A stretch of DNA of 64,000 nt. Origin: Varanus komodoensis (Eukaryota; Chordata; Lepidosauria; Squamata; Varanidae). Shown piece after piece: positions 1 through 33,354 of this stretch (its first letter is position 1; each line of letters opens with the position of its first letter). The notes beneath the pieces are model-generated. The model did not search any database. It had not been told where the DNA came from and worked only from the letters and a program-made list of their open reading frames with translations. The translations under genes were made by a program, and so were the position numbers. Location: NCBI RefSeq assembly GCF_004798865.1, contig NW_025336576.1:1156413-1220412 (forward strand), read 5' to 3'.

Positions 1-719
1 CCTGTGCTCCATGTTCTTGATGATCTGTACATTTCTCATTCCCCACTTTCTTCTGTGTGGCTACTCTGACAAGCAGCCTTCTCTCAGACCATTTGATGCC
101 ACAAAGCTGTGTGGCGGGACACAACCGGCAACCTCCCAGGAGACAACCCAGCAGGCTGAGAGTCCTGCTGTTTGTGACAAAAGCCACACCGCATTTGAAG
201 GGGAAGCGGCAAAGGCGCCCCTTTTCAGGTGCTCCACACACCTCCAGCTGCTTTTGATTGGACGGCCCCTGGCAGAGGACCTCATCCCAGCACTTTGCTA
301 TGTGGGTGGGAAATGCAGGAGGTGCCGATTTCCCCATGGAAGAGAAGGCGGGAACGGCTGGCTGGAACTGGGAGGACAGTGAGGCTTTGAACCCGTGTTT
401 TCCCATTTCTCAACCAGCACTAACGGCATTTGGGGTCCACAGCTTTCAGGTGGTTTGAGCTTTGCTTAGAGTTAATACCACACTCCAAAATTTTAAATTC
501 CCAGTGCTGCTTGGTATTGGCAAAAAAATCTCACCACCTGCTGAAGGTTTTAGTAACAAAGCACGCTCCCTCAGAAACTCTTCCTTCTGCATAGCTGCTT
601 GTTCGCTACGCCCCTTAGGCACTCCTGCTTTCTTTCCTCAGCTCGACCTCCCTTGGCTAACATTCTAGTTGAATGAGCTTTTTCCTGCACCCCAAGAAGG
701 AGAATGAAGGCTTCCTCAC

Positions 720-3700
720 CTGTGCGGGCCTTTTGCCGTGTTTTCTCCTCTAGAGAGGTAACTGTGCCAGGAATCAGTTGGGCCTTAGAAGCCTGAAGAA
801 GGCCACTGCAGACGAGTTGGTTGCCACCTGCTACTGCCCAGAGTCCAGAATCTGCACCTGCCAGAGATACCGCACCTGACAGAGAAGGAGGGAAAAGGAA
901 AGTCGGGAAGTCCAAGGAAAGGAAAGTGCCCAGTCCAGACAAATTTGCGGAACGGCCATGAAGGGAAAAAGCACAGGAAAAGCTGTGTCATCAAATCAAA
1001 ATAACTATGACCGAAATTACATGAGGCGGCTGATTCTCTAGCATATTTGGACCTTCTATCCCTGACCCATGTTTTGCCCATATCTGTAACATTTTGTGTT
1101 TATAAAAAATTGTAACCTACCCTTCAGGATATGGGAACTGCAGGCTTAGGGTGTTACCAGATTAGCCTCTCCTGCTTTATTCAATAGAATGGGGGCACTC
1201 CTGTGTCCCCACAGTTCCCCTCATGCTGTGGAGGGTTGAAAGGCCCTCTGGAGCACATGTAGAGGGTGCTCAGGTAGGAGGAAAATGCCACTGACCTACG
1301 AAGCCGTTGATGCTCGTGCTTTGTCCGTAGTTGACTCGCATGACTGGAGTCACCATCTCATTGATGAACTTTTGGGAGAAGCCGGCATTCTGCATGGACT
1401 CATCGATGGTTTGGTTCAGCATCCGAACGAAGCCAGTCCCTCCGAGGGCGTGAAGCAAAACCTCGTTGCTGCTGAAGGCATAGTCATGGGACTGATACCG
1501 ATAGATCCTTTATCCAAAAGGGGAGGAAGCAGTAAGAAATGGGAACCTTGCAGGTATTCCAAAAGAAAGAAAACTGAGTGACTTGTCCTGTTTTTGAGAA
1601 GATGACTGATACTGTTCTTTTGGGCAGTTTTAACATGTGCACTTGTGTGTTTTAACTGAAAAGTAATTCATCTTTGGTGTTGAGCCCTCCTGCTTAGTGT
1701 CCTAATAGACCCTAGCTCTTACAAATACTCTTTGATTTTAAGGTCATGCATCACCGTGGTAACTAAAAATACACATTCCATGTTGCCTTCCCACACTTCT
1801 AAATACTGCTTCCGGTACCCAGATGCAACAGGGGCAGGATGGCCTTTTCCCCTTGTAGCTGCATGTAAATAGCAAACAGGGCCAGAGAGATCCTTGGAGT
1901 TCTGAGCTGCAAGAGCTGCTTGCAGCAGGTTAAGGGCAAACGAGCTAATCGCCCGGAGGCGGGCAATGCCTCATCTGTAACACGCAATGGCATGTTGTCC
2001 TTGCTCACTACTGCACCAGCTTCTTCCGTCTGGGCTCCACGACCAGCCACCTACTGTTCAACCTGGACTCAGTTGTTCCACAAGCGGCTTCTTCTGTGTG
2101 CCTCTCCAGTGCAGGCCACCCTGCAGAGATTGCATTGCTGTCTTTCTACTGCCACCTGGCTAATGGGGTCCACAAGAAATCTTGTACAATTAAAAGTGTT
2201 GTTCCCCTCTGAAGACCCTAAATGGCTTGGGCCAGGATGACTAAAGAGCACCTTCTGATTGCCCTCTGAGACTCTGAAGTCACTTTAGGGTTTAGCTTTT
2301 ATTGTGATTTATACAGAGCTCCTGTATTCCTAGATAGAGCTCCTATATTCTTATTTCTTTGCGGTTTTGAACTATATTTTATCCTTAGCTGTTTCATAAT
2401 TTGCTCAAGGAACATCCATTGGTGGCCTGATTAAAAAGTATCAGACAGATATATGAATGCTGTCTCATTCGATGACACTTTAAAAAATCTTGGTATCTAG
2501 TAAAACTGGGGGTTTCTCCCGCAGAAGGACATTAAAGCTGTCTGAGTGTGAGGGTCCAGCCTGGCCTGGTGTGGGCGTCCGTTACCTCATAAACTTGTCC
2601 ATGATATCTTCCACCCACATGTGCATTCGTATGGCATTCAGTCCGTAATTCCAGATGAGCTTGAAGAAATTCCAAATGTACCAGCTGCTCTCCTCAAAGA
2701 CAAACTCCTCTCCATTGTAAATGCCCATCAGTCCACCTTGAGGGAGAACGGCAGAAAGACCTGCAGATTTCAAAGAGGCGATGAGCTGACAAAAGGTTGG
2801 TGGCGGGGGCGACAAAGACCCCCTGGCTTTTCCTAGAGAGAGATCTAAAGAAAAGGTCAAAACTGGACTTGGTATTGGTGTGAGGAATGAGGGCTGGGTA
2901 TCACTTTGAGTCCATGTATTCTTGTATTCAAACTGGTCAGATTGATTGATTGATTTTTAGGAAATTTATAGGCTATCCATTACTGTCGTCTCTGGATGAC
3001 TTACAATATATTATTAATCCTAAACAAAATAAATTGGCTACACCACGAATGAGATTCCATACTTTTAGATCAGTTCTGATTTTCAGCAATTATTATTACA
3101 TTTCATTTCTGTACAGCCCATAACCAAACTTCTCAGGGTGGGTCACGACATTTTAAGTCACCCATCCAGATTTCAACCAGGCCTGACCCTGCTTGGCTTC
3201 CAAGACTGGACAGGATGGGAGTTCAGCTAACCTCTTGGAAAACTGCAGACTTAATAGCAATTGTTCTGGAAAGGTTATCTTGTGGGAAGTACTTTATTTC
3301 CTGAGGTGTGGCAACTGCTGAAATTTTAATGTTCCACAGTCATCTAAGTGCACAGCTTATTCCACGCTTTGCCATCCATTTAGAGTAAACTCTGGGCTAC
3401 ATATTGAATAAACATCATCAACAAGCAGGAGCTGCTTCCCAGAGGACTCTGCCACCTAAATGTCAACTGCAGGGTGAGCACAAGTCCAGCAACCGAGGCA
3501 GCAGTGCCAGCGAGCGAGCCACGAAGTGTGCGCACGGGGGAGAGGCGGTGCCCCTTCCGCTCCCGCTGAGATGTTGCTCCCTGTGGATGAAACCGAACCA
3601 ACCTTCTAGAGCACAACCAATGGGGAGGAATCTGCTTTTTGAACAAGAAGGCAGCCATACCTAGCTCTTTGACAAAATGCTTCATGTGCAGATTCAGGGG

Positions 3701-5751
3701 GTGGATGATGGAACCTCCTCCTTCGTAGTACCTTCCTTCCAAGTTGATAGAAGTCAAACGCCCGCCGACCTTTTCTCTTTCAAAGATATCAATGTGGATG
3801 TCTTTACCAAACTTCTGACGCAGAAAATAGGCTGCAGATGTCCCTCCAATGCCGGCTCCGATCACACCTGAAATAATGTTTGTGATCCCATCTGTAATGC
3901 CTTTCCGATGAACTCAGAACAGCACCATCAGAAAGCTGCCTTGTCTCAGGTCAAATCCTTGTCAGTTTTGTCTAGACGGCCATCTCCGGGGTTGCGGCAG
4001 GGAGGGGCCTCCCAGGACCAGCTGCTCCAGCTGTGTGGAAGTCCCAGGACTTCCCATGCCGCCAGCCTCCGGCCAGCTCTTGGACTCTCACACCTGCACA
4101 GCCAACTAGGTGACTGTCAGAGGCACGCCCGGGCCTCATCCCTGCCTCTCGCCACCTTCTTCCACACCCCCCTTTAATCTGGTCAGCGCCCACCCCAACG
4201 GAAAAACACACTCCCCATAAGGGATTCTGTGGGCAACAGATTTATCTGCTGCTGGACTGGCTGCGACCGATCAGCGTTCATGGGTTCAATCCTCTGAGGA
4301 GGTGGGCCAGCCCAAGTGAAGGCAGCTTAACTGAGGCTGCCCGGCCCATAGCGAGTCCACAGGAAGCGGTGCCCCTTTCGGCATGCCTGCTGGGGAGACG
4401 TGCCTACTCCTCAGCGCAGAGCTTGCTTTCTGGTACGCTGCCTTCTTCTCTAGGGAGCCCAATGATCTTCCTCTCCCCTTTTATTCACAGGACACCCTTG
4501 TGAGGTAGGCTAGGCTGAGTCCAGGAGCAGACTCCGCTTCATGGCCAAGCAGGGAATAGCGCACCGTTCCGGCCTGGACCCATTTCACCGGCTGCATTCC
4601 GCCCAACAACAAGCCATGCCGGAGGTGGCTTGTTGTGATGTGTGATCTCAGCAAGCGGGGCACACTCCGTTGCTGTGAATCCCGACAGAGACCCACCAAG
4701 TTCCTGTAGGGTTTCACATATCCCCCTTGTTGTGGCTATTTGTGAATTCAGCTGCAATGATTTTTCTGCAGCTTTCCCTGCTTCTGCTGGTGAGTTTGGC
4801 AACTCTGCCCTGTTATTTAGCACCGCCCTAATAGTGTGCAAAGTGCTGTCAGCACTTCCTGGGCCAGAGTGCTGCTCCCACCATATTTATTTTAGTCTCG
4901 TCTTCCATTCTTTGCAACTGAAATGAAAAGCCACGAGAACGCACATCCGGGCACCCAGGGCATGCTCCTGCACTGGACAGCACATGCCACTGTGCTCAAT
5001 GGGGTCACCTGACTCATTCCCAGCCAAAAAACCTGTAGAAATGGCATCACGGTTGTGCTGAAATTTGAATGCGCTGGGCAGGGCTTGTCCCAGCACATGA
5101 TGGCAGGGAGAAGGAAACTGCTATGCCCAGGGCAGCTCTGGGGCCTTCTTGCAGAATCTGCCCTAATCCTGCACCCCAGTCCAGCACCCCAAATTCCAGG
5201 CCTACTGTGGAGCTCTGTGCATCTCAGGGAGGGTTCACCCCAGCACGAGATTTAAAAATGTACTGCGAAGGAATCAGCCCTTTATACTCTCGAAGCAAAA
5301 GCAGGAAGGGCTCTGATGGGCCTGCTAATTTGAAACACAAGTCCAAGTGGACTCAGCGGCCTGAAGATGGTGAGGTCAACCCGCAGCCCATGAACACAGT
5401 GCGGTTTACTTCTGAGTAAGCCTACACAGAGCTGGGCGGGGTGAAGGAAAGGGTAGGAACAGGGCGCGCCTCCTCCCCCCACTGGCCCCACTTGCGCTCC
5501 GGGGCATGTGCAGAACGCCCCGGCCCTCCCCCGACCCTCCCCGTCGAGGGGGCCCCGTGCTGGACGCTCCGCGCAAGGCGGCCCGGGCGCTCCCGCGCCG
5601 CCTGCCCGCCGCCCCCCCCGCCGCCCCGGGCCCCCGTACCTATCCTGGCGGGTGGGTGGCGCAGCTCCTGCGCCCCCGGGGCGGCCGCCCGCCCCAGCGA
5701 GGCCAGCAGCAGGAGCAGCGGCAGGAGCAGGCGGCGGGCCGCGGCGGCCAT
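720..5751 (-). CDS. PCYOX1: Prenylcysteine oxidase 1 (partial, exons 1-5)
   Basis: FAD-dependent thioether oxidase of the lysosome that cleaves farnesyl- or geranylgeranyl-cysteine to free cysteine, an aldehyde and hydrogen peroxide. Coding exons on the minus strand are 5751-5640, 3867-3661, 2760-2586, 1507-1296 and 875-720. All junctions are GT-AG and the phases agree, giving 287 residues. Residues 1-24 are a signal peptide (MAAAARR then a leucine run). The dinucleotide-binding motif GAGIGG follows at residues 41-46, with [14 protein letters not shown] in exon 2, [14 protein letters not shown] in exon 3, [10 protein letters not shown] in exon 4 and [19 protein letters not shown] in exon 5, all matching PCYOX1 as I remember it. 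The human protein is about 505 residues; the large last exon is not found at 1-719 and must lie past the window edge. The start is the ATG in the CpG island. Identity is close to certain; only the 3' part is missing. Confidence 0.95.
3085..3230 (-). mobile_element. 5S rRNA-derived SINE with repeat tail, PCYOX1 intron 2
   Basis: On the minus strand a 5S-rRNA-like head (3220-3161, with GGAAGCCAAGCAGGGTCAGG and GAAATCTGGATGGG) is followed by a tail reading CACCCTGAGAAG and CTGTACAG (3155-3085). Head and tail together make a composite SINE in which a 5S-type pol III promoter is joined to a LINE-like 3' end. Confidence 0.65.
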
Positions 5752-5990
5752 GGCGGCGTGCGCGGAGGCTGCGGCCGGGAGGGGCCCGCCCCTAGGAGGG
5801 GCCGCGGCCGCGCGGTGCCGCCCCCGCGCCCGGAAGGGCCTTCTCGGGGTGGCCCCGGCTCTGCGGCGCTCTTCCCCGCGCCCGCGCCCCCGCCCGCAGC
5901 GGGGCTCCAGCGCTGACTGGCCGGCCCCACCGAGCCCAGCCTCCGGGGCCAGCGGGGAGAGCCCGCACCTGCCTGGCGCCCGGCCTCCGG
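5460..5990 (-). promoter_or_regulatory. PCYOX1: CpG island over PCYOX1 exon 1
   Basis: A very GC-rich, CpG-dense block that covers the first coding exon and the region upstream of it. No TATA box is visible. It is inferred to be the housekeeping-type promoter of PCYOX1. The transcription start was not located. Confidence 0.7.
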
Positions 5991-6394
5991 CTCCGCCCAG
6001 GTGGCCTTCCCCAACGCGGCGCCCCGCAGAGGCGTGGGCCGCAGCTCCCGTCATCCCCAGGCAGCACGGTCCCGCTTCCTGAGCGGGACGGTCCGGAGCA
6101 CCTGGGCGGCATCAGATGCAGGGAGCCCCGGAGGCCCCGCGGGGGCTTTCCGGGGCCGGTTTCCTTGCAGGGGCCAGCGGGGCCTGTGCGGGAGCAGCTG
6201 CCCGCCCAGCGTCGCAAGTTTATGCAGAAAAACATGAGTATGTGACTTAGACGGAGCTTTGTGCTCACTCGGGACTTTGGGAGTCAGCACAGCAGGCTGC
6301 AGATTTTAAAACCGGGACGATTATGAAACACAACGGAGCGCGTGACCGTCCTTGCGGGCCTCTTAAGGGCTGTTTCGCCGGCTGTCTCTCAACC

Positions 6395-6465
6395 GCGCCG
6401 CTGGTGTAGTGGTATCATGCAAGATTCCCATTCTTGCGACCCGGGTTCGATTCCCGGGCGGCGCA
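6395..6465 (+). tRNA. tRNA-Gly (anticodon CCC)
   Basis: A 71-nt gene that folds fully. The acceptor stem GCGCCGC pairs with GCGGCGC and is followed by the discriminator A. The anticodon arm CAAGA-TTCCCAT-TCTTG carries CCC at 6427-6429, and the T arm is CCGGG-TTCGATT-CCCGG. The internal pol III promoter is intact: A box TGGTGTAGTGG at 6402-6412 and B box GGTTCGATTCC at 6444-6454. No intron is present. From memory it matches the vertebrate tRNA-Gly-CCC consensus along its whole length, so it looks functional and is not a SINE head. It lies 0.6 kb upstream of PCYOX1 and 0.5 kb upstream of the TIA1 start codon, in the divergent promoter region. Confidence 0.97.
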
Positions 6466-6469
6466 GCAG

Positions 6470-6476
6470 TTTTTTT
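6470..6476 (+). terminator. RNA polymerase III terminator of tRNA-Gly
   Basis: A run of seven T begins five bases after the mature 3' end of the tRNA, the usual pol III stop signal. Confidence 0.85.
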
Positions 6477-6973
6477 AACATTAATCTCATCCTCCCTTCC
6501 TGGGCCTACTAAAGCGATGGTAATAACTATACCGCCAAATTACCCAGCCAGATAAATACTTAAACTGATTAAATTTTAAAATGAATGAATCACATGAAAG
6601 TGTGGCGAACTGCGCGGATTCGCTGGTGAACGTACAGCAGCACTCGGAACGCATACGCGAAGCGGGACTCTCGCGAGACTCCTCCGCGAGGGAGAGCGCG
6701 CCTCCGGCGGCCGGCGGGGGATTCGATTGGCTGAATTGGGGAAGGAGGAGCGGCGGGCTGCGCGCGCGGCCGAAAAATGCGGCGCATGCGCCCGGCGCCC
6801 TTTCCGTCGGTCGGCCCGGGCCCCTCTGCCCGCCAGCGCCATCTTAAGAGGACGAGCGGCGGGTTCCTTGTCTGTGGCGGCGACGTGCGGCCTTCCTCGC
6901 GCGTGCACTCGGCCCGCGGGTCGGCGCGGTGGATCACGCCCGGCTGGGGGGCTGACGAGGAGTTGCCGCAGCT

Positions 6974-28281
<21,308 letters not shown>

Positions 28282-31130
28282 GAGAAACACAGAAGGACTC
28301 TGGAATAGAACAACTGGCGGCTTTGAGGCTAAATGGAGCGTTGTAAATCCCTTTGTTTACTTTAAAAAATCTATCCAATCAAGTCAGTGCAAAAGTCAAA
28401 CAGTATTTATTTTTAATCATGAAATTTGTTGTCCACATTTTTTTAAAAAGACACACACACAGGAAATACTAGATGCTGGATATCTGCCAACTTTTGCCTT
28501 CTTTTCCTCTTTTAAGATGTGTTTCTTAAGATCCTTGTTTGAAACACAACTAATGCAGGGATTTCTGCCACTTTTAGATTGGGGCAGAAAATTGCACAAT
28601 GTCAAAACTTTTTTTTCCACGGAAGTAGTGTGCAGTTCTAGTTTGCATTCCTAGTATGACTCAAAATGTATATGAAAGAAGTTGTACAAAAGAAGAAAAA
28701 AACCACGCCAAAACTGTGTGAATTCTGAAGGTTTGTTGTGATCTTCAGTGTGTGCACAATTCTGTTTTAAAGAGAGCCTATTGTATAAAGTGTCCATCTC
28801 CTCACTTTTGTTATACTGGGGCTTCAAATATAACTTATTGGTTTACATTATTTTGTATCTAGACATTTTTCAAAAAGTGTTTTTGCCTTACTGTCAGCTA
28901 TTAAATTATTAAACGGGAGTGGCGGTGGGGAAGTCATAATTGACAAAAGTAGTTGTACAGAGCTCCTGGATCCAACTCTTCATGTTGTTGCTATTGTTAG
29001 GTGTGAGAAGGTGCCTGGGAAGTCCCTGCTGAATTTGCTCAATGATCTTTATCTTCATTGATGAACTTCAGCCCAGTTTCAAATATTAAAAATGTGACAC
29101 ATTCTTACAAACCAGCTTTTTTAAATCTGTCAGTTTTTACATTTACATGTATCCTTTATCATGTAAACTATTTTAGCAAATTAATATTTTTCACAAAAGT
29201 TGGTCAGTTTTTGTATGTCTCCTTTTTTGAAAGGGTAAGAGGCAGAGAGATTTGAGTACGATTTAGGCTTTGGCTTTTGCATGTGAATATCAAATACATT
29301 GTTAGACTTTGAATAAACAGTCATGCACTCATTTTTCAGAGACATGTAGAGAATCCATTGGTCTTAACTGTTAGCAATGTTTTGCTCAAGTGGAGTAAGT
29401 TGGACTTGAATTAGCATGTACAGGTAGAGCTGTGAAATCATGTAGCATTATGTGAATCAGGCCAGGAGTATGCGGAATGCACCCATTCAGCCTGAAGGAC
29501 CAGCTCGATAAAGCAGTTTGAATTGTTCAGAGGCCAAAAAATCTTGCTATCCTACCTCCTTAACTAGCCTTCAGAGAGTGCAAAAAAGAAAACTACCCCT
29601 AGATGTAGTATTTATTTATCCCTGTTAATGTCTGGGCATGTGGAGGTCTTGGTTTTTTGTTTTGCATTGGTTGTAGTGGAGCAATTTGGGATTTTTGAGT
29701 TTACGCTATACAAAGCGTCCTGTGACAACATATTTTATGGAAAGAAGTGGTCCCTTGAGAGAGTAGAACTAGTTTAGCTTTGGAAGTGTTGGTTCTGTTT
29801 GTCTCTATTTTGACCCCTTATTTTCTTTGAGGATTTTTTTTTAATTTTCTTTGGGCGGGGAGGGTTAGGAAGCTGTTCTAAAATAGGAAAGCTTGCTGTG
29901 GAATCTTATTTTGCAGTGGGCAGGGTAGAAGAAAAGACAAAGTTTACAGTGAGAAAACCGCGTTATCCTTGACTATGTTGACCACTGACATTCTGTAAAG
30001 TAAGTTAAGCCATGGTTTGAAATTCCAGGGAGCAGGTCAGTGCAGTTCTGTTAACAACATGGCGGTTGAAAAAGCCTGTTGCTGCCTGTAGACAGTGTTT
30101 GGCCCCCAAATAATAAGGCATCCCCAAAAGACACCTTTAATGCCATAGGTTTTCCCATTTATATACCCATGCTGCTTCTTAAATTCAGGGTGGGAGGATC
30201 TTATTTCTGTTTACCACCTCTGCCTGTAAATTTCTTTCAAAAGAGGACATGAATAGGTTTGAGGTGAGTCTGGTGCCGCATTGACTTTTCTGTGTGTATT
30301 CTCAGCAGTAGAACTGCCTAGGTTTAGTCTATTTAAATTACTTTCACTAAAACAATCTGAGATCCTATTACCCAGGGTTTTTTTTAAAGGTTTTTTATAT
30401 CTTGTCATTGCCAGGGTTTCCCTCTCTGTTTGGACACCCAGGAAGAAATGAAGGTCAGTTGACCATAAATAGTTAAAGCTTTGATACATTTCAAAATCAG
30501 GAAGTCTTTGAAGGGGGAAGGCAAAGAGGAGAAAGTAACAGCTTTTCAGTATTATTTAAGAAGCTTGAACCATCTTAAAGCTTCTCAATTAGGCTTCAGA
30601 GTATGAGAAATACATGGATGGAGCTCTGTAAGCTCTGCACTTTTTATTATGAAGGTTGTTCTTTTTGTTACCCTGCTGGAGGTCGCGCTTGACTTCTGCT
30701 ACATGAGCCAGAGCAAAAGCTTCCCAAATTCTAGCTTTATTGGGGTTTCCTTCCTTTGCTGTAACTTGTCCACAGTAGCCAGAAAATAAAATAGGCTAAC
30801 AATCACTTGAGCCTATTTCTTCTTACTTGTTACCCTTTTCCCTGCTTTTAGTTTTAAGCATCTGCCAGGCCTTTCAAGTTAAAAAGGGAGCTTTCTTAAT
30901 ATGAGAGATGTAAACACCTTTACAGGTCTCAGTGAAGGAGGTTGCTGCCTGGGGAGTTTGGTTTGGTTTTCAGCTAGCAGCCCATTTTTGTGTCTGTATA
31001 AACATTGAAAGCTTCATTTGAACTAATGTATTTTGATACTTGTGTTTTGAAGTTCAAAAACTTCACTCCAGAAGCCGTGACTTTTGAAAGCCATTAAGAT
31101 GTTAATAAAAGATGTGAGCTTGCATATTTC
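28282..31130 (+). other. TIA1: TIA1 3' UTR with three poly(A) signals
   Basis: About 2.85 kb of AT-rich sequence after the TGA stop, with no other gene. AATAAA signals lie at 29312-29317, 30785-30790 and 31104-31109. The last is followed by a GT- and T-rich stretch, so it is the likely main cleavage site. Alternative shorter 3' ends are possible. The extent is inferred. Confidence 0.7.
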
Positions 31131-31950
31131 ATCCTTTTGTTTACTGTTCACATTCCAGCATAGGTTTGAGAGAGAAATTGCAGAAGAAATTGCATCTAGA
31201 ACTGAAGGAGGCCTGATGCGTTGCCAAGCCTAAATCTACTGACTAAATCTAGGAGTCCTCCACAAGTAATATTTCATCTCGTGTGATGAAAGTCTCAGAA
31301 TGGATGGTTAGGAAGAGCACATAGTTTCTTGGATATAGTTATCATAAACCAGCTTTCCATCATCTGTGCAATAGTGATGCACTCTTTGTTGTGCTTGTCC
31401 ACTGTCTGGATTCACAGGGCAAGCTTGGCTTGTGTGACAAGTTGAGGGAAGCCCACCAGGCACGCCATAGACGAGTGGGGAGTCGCGGAGTCATAGAAAA
31501 AGGGCTGTTCTAACAGAGTCTTCCCTTGCTGCCATGGAAGTTCGTTGTGGTTGCTTGAATACAGCAGGTCACTTTGAGCCCCTTCCTCCCAAAGGAGTCA
31601 TGCCTGCCGCCACCCTTTCCAGAGCAGTTGTTGCCCCTCTTCTCTGTGGACCCCCCAGGAGGATGCAGGCAGCCCGACCCTTTGGAGAGGGTGGAATTGG
31701 CGCAAAGCTGCCCCATGTTGCCTGAGCCCTTCAGTGCTGCTGGAAAAGGGCTCGCTGTGGGCAGGCTGAGCAGCTCCAGACCTGGCTTGGCTTGGCTGGC
31801 AGCCCCTGTCATTCTGCAGCATGGGCTCTGAGCTGGGGTGGACGGCAGGGAACAGCTGGCTGGGCTTCACAGCCAGAAGGTAGCAGCACGTACCGGGAAG
31901 GCACCTGGAGCTCTGCGGGAAGCCGCAGCTTCTGCTTGCAAGCCGGCTTA
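31131..31950. other. Intergenic, TIA1 to C2orf42
   Basis: No gene or clear repeat is recognised between the end of the TIA1 3' UTR and the start of the next CpG island. Confidence 0.6.
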
Positions 31951-32514
31951 GGACCTCTGAACTCGCATGAACGAGGCTGCCTCTCTCAGCGAGCCCTACC
32001 CCACGCGCCACCCAAGGCGCGGTGGGCACCAGTTTGGATGGGTTTCAAAGCCGACCGCCCCGGCGCGTGCAGGCAGGCTCTGGCACCCCCAGCATCACAG
32101 GCAGGGCTTCGGGTACCCCAGGCGGCGCGTGGACGGGGTGCGGGGCCCGCAGCGCTACTCCGTGCTCGCCTGTGGCTCCTGCCCTTTTGCAAGGGACGGG
32201 GCGGGACGCGCAGGTAGGAGTGCGCATGCGCGGGAGCTGACCTGGCCCAGGACTCCGTTTCCCGGCGTGCTGTGGGGGTCTGCGCCGCGTGCTCCTGTCC
32301 GGCGAATGGGAGCGACCGTTACAGAGCAGTTCCGCAAGTTGTTTGTAAGGCGCCATAGCGGAGGCTGCTCGCCGACGCCCCTCACCGGCTGCCGGGCTGG
32401 AACCCGAGCCCGCCGAGGCCGCCCAGGTAAAGGCGACGCTGCGGGGCCCCAGGCTGGAGGGAAGGGGAGGGCTTCTGCCTGAGACCTGCGGCGGGGTGGG
32501 GGAGCGGCAGGAAA

Positions 32515-32690
32515 TGACGTCAGACAGGAGGGCGCCCCCTTGGCTAGAGCGGGCCTCCCCACCGTGGGGGTTGCGATGGCAACAGCGGGCACGAGGCGGG
32601 TGTCGCTGTGTGACGTCATCGTCTCACGTCATCGGGCTGTGGGTCATGACGCCACGTCGGCATGGGCCCCGCGTGGCTGTGAGTGACGTG
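32515..32690. promoter_or_regulatory. Cluster of CRE-type sites
   Basis: Five CREB/ATF-type motifs in 176 bp: TGACGTCA at 32515-32522 and 32611-32618, TCACGTCA at 32624-32631, TGACGCCA at 32647-32654 and TGACGTG at 32684-32690. Two are perfect palindromes. Binding is inferred from motif match only. Confidence 0.65.
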
Positions 32691-32801
32691 TCTTACTCCC
32701 CGGCGCCCCTTCTCAGCCCCCCTATTTGGGAGAGCCGGACGCCTCTGACCACGTGCAGAGTTCCTCCTGAGAAGCAGTGCTCTTTTTAAAAAACAGTAGC
32801 C

Positions 32802-32888
32802 ATGGGCGCAGTCGCCCCGAGCATGTGCAAAGCGCCTTTCTTCCATGACGGGGACTCTTTCTTGCCCATCTGCGTGGAGACTGGCCAG
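32802..32888 (+). other. C2orf42: Candidate 5' UTR exon with uORF, C2orf42
   Basis: An ATG in strong context (GCCATGG) opens 29 codons to a consensus donor (CAG then GTGAGT at 32889). If spliced to the acceptor at 37809, the frame continues for two codons and stops at TGA 37816-37818, three bases before the main start ATG at 37822. The upstream peptide resembles nothing I recognise. The exon is predicted from splice signals alone. Confidence 0.4.
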
Positions 32889-33254
32889 GTGAGTGTCCCA
32901 CGGCGGCGTCCGGCCGGGCCGGCGGCCTGCCGAGTGGCCGAAACTGCGAGGCCGACGTGCCCGGCGGCAGCGCTCGCCCGGCGGCGGCACATGCAGCCCC
33001 CCCGGGGCTTGGCCTCCCGCCGCGCGGCCAGCTGGCCAGACGCACGCGGGCCGGCCCTGAAGGCGGCTGCCCGCCCGCGGCCCCGTCGTGTGAGCGCCCG
33101 CCCGTCCCGGGGGTCCCGCTTGCCCTCCGCGTGCTCGGCAGCGACGCCTCGAGCCGCCGCTGCTCGCGGGCCCTCGCCTCCCGACGCCGCGTGCGGACGA
33201 CGAGACGCCGGCGCCGGGCGGGCCGCTCCGTCCGGCGGGCGTGCTCCGGGTGCG

Positions 33255-33354
33255 NNNNNNNNNNNNNNNNNNNNNNNNNNNNNNNNNNNNNNNNNNNNNN
33301 NNNNNNNNNNNNNNNNNNNNNNNNNNNNNNNNNNNNNNNNNNNNNNNNNNNNNN
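33255..33354. other. Assembly gap (100 N)
   Basis: Exactly 100 N inside a CpG-rich stretch, a placeholder whose true length is unknown. Confidence 0.98.

Noticed and set aside
1-719. Search for the last PCYOX1 exon
   Set aside because: No minus-strand frame here matches the C-terminal half of the protein; it must lie outside the window.
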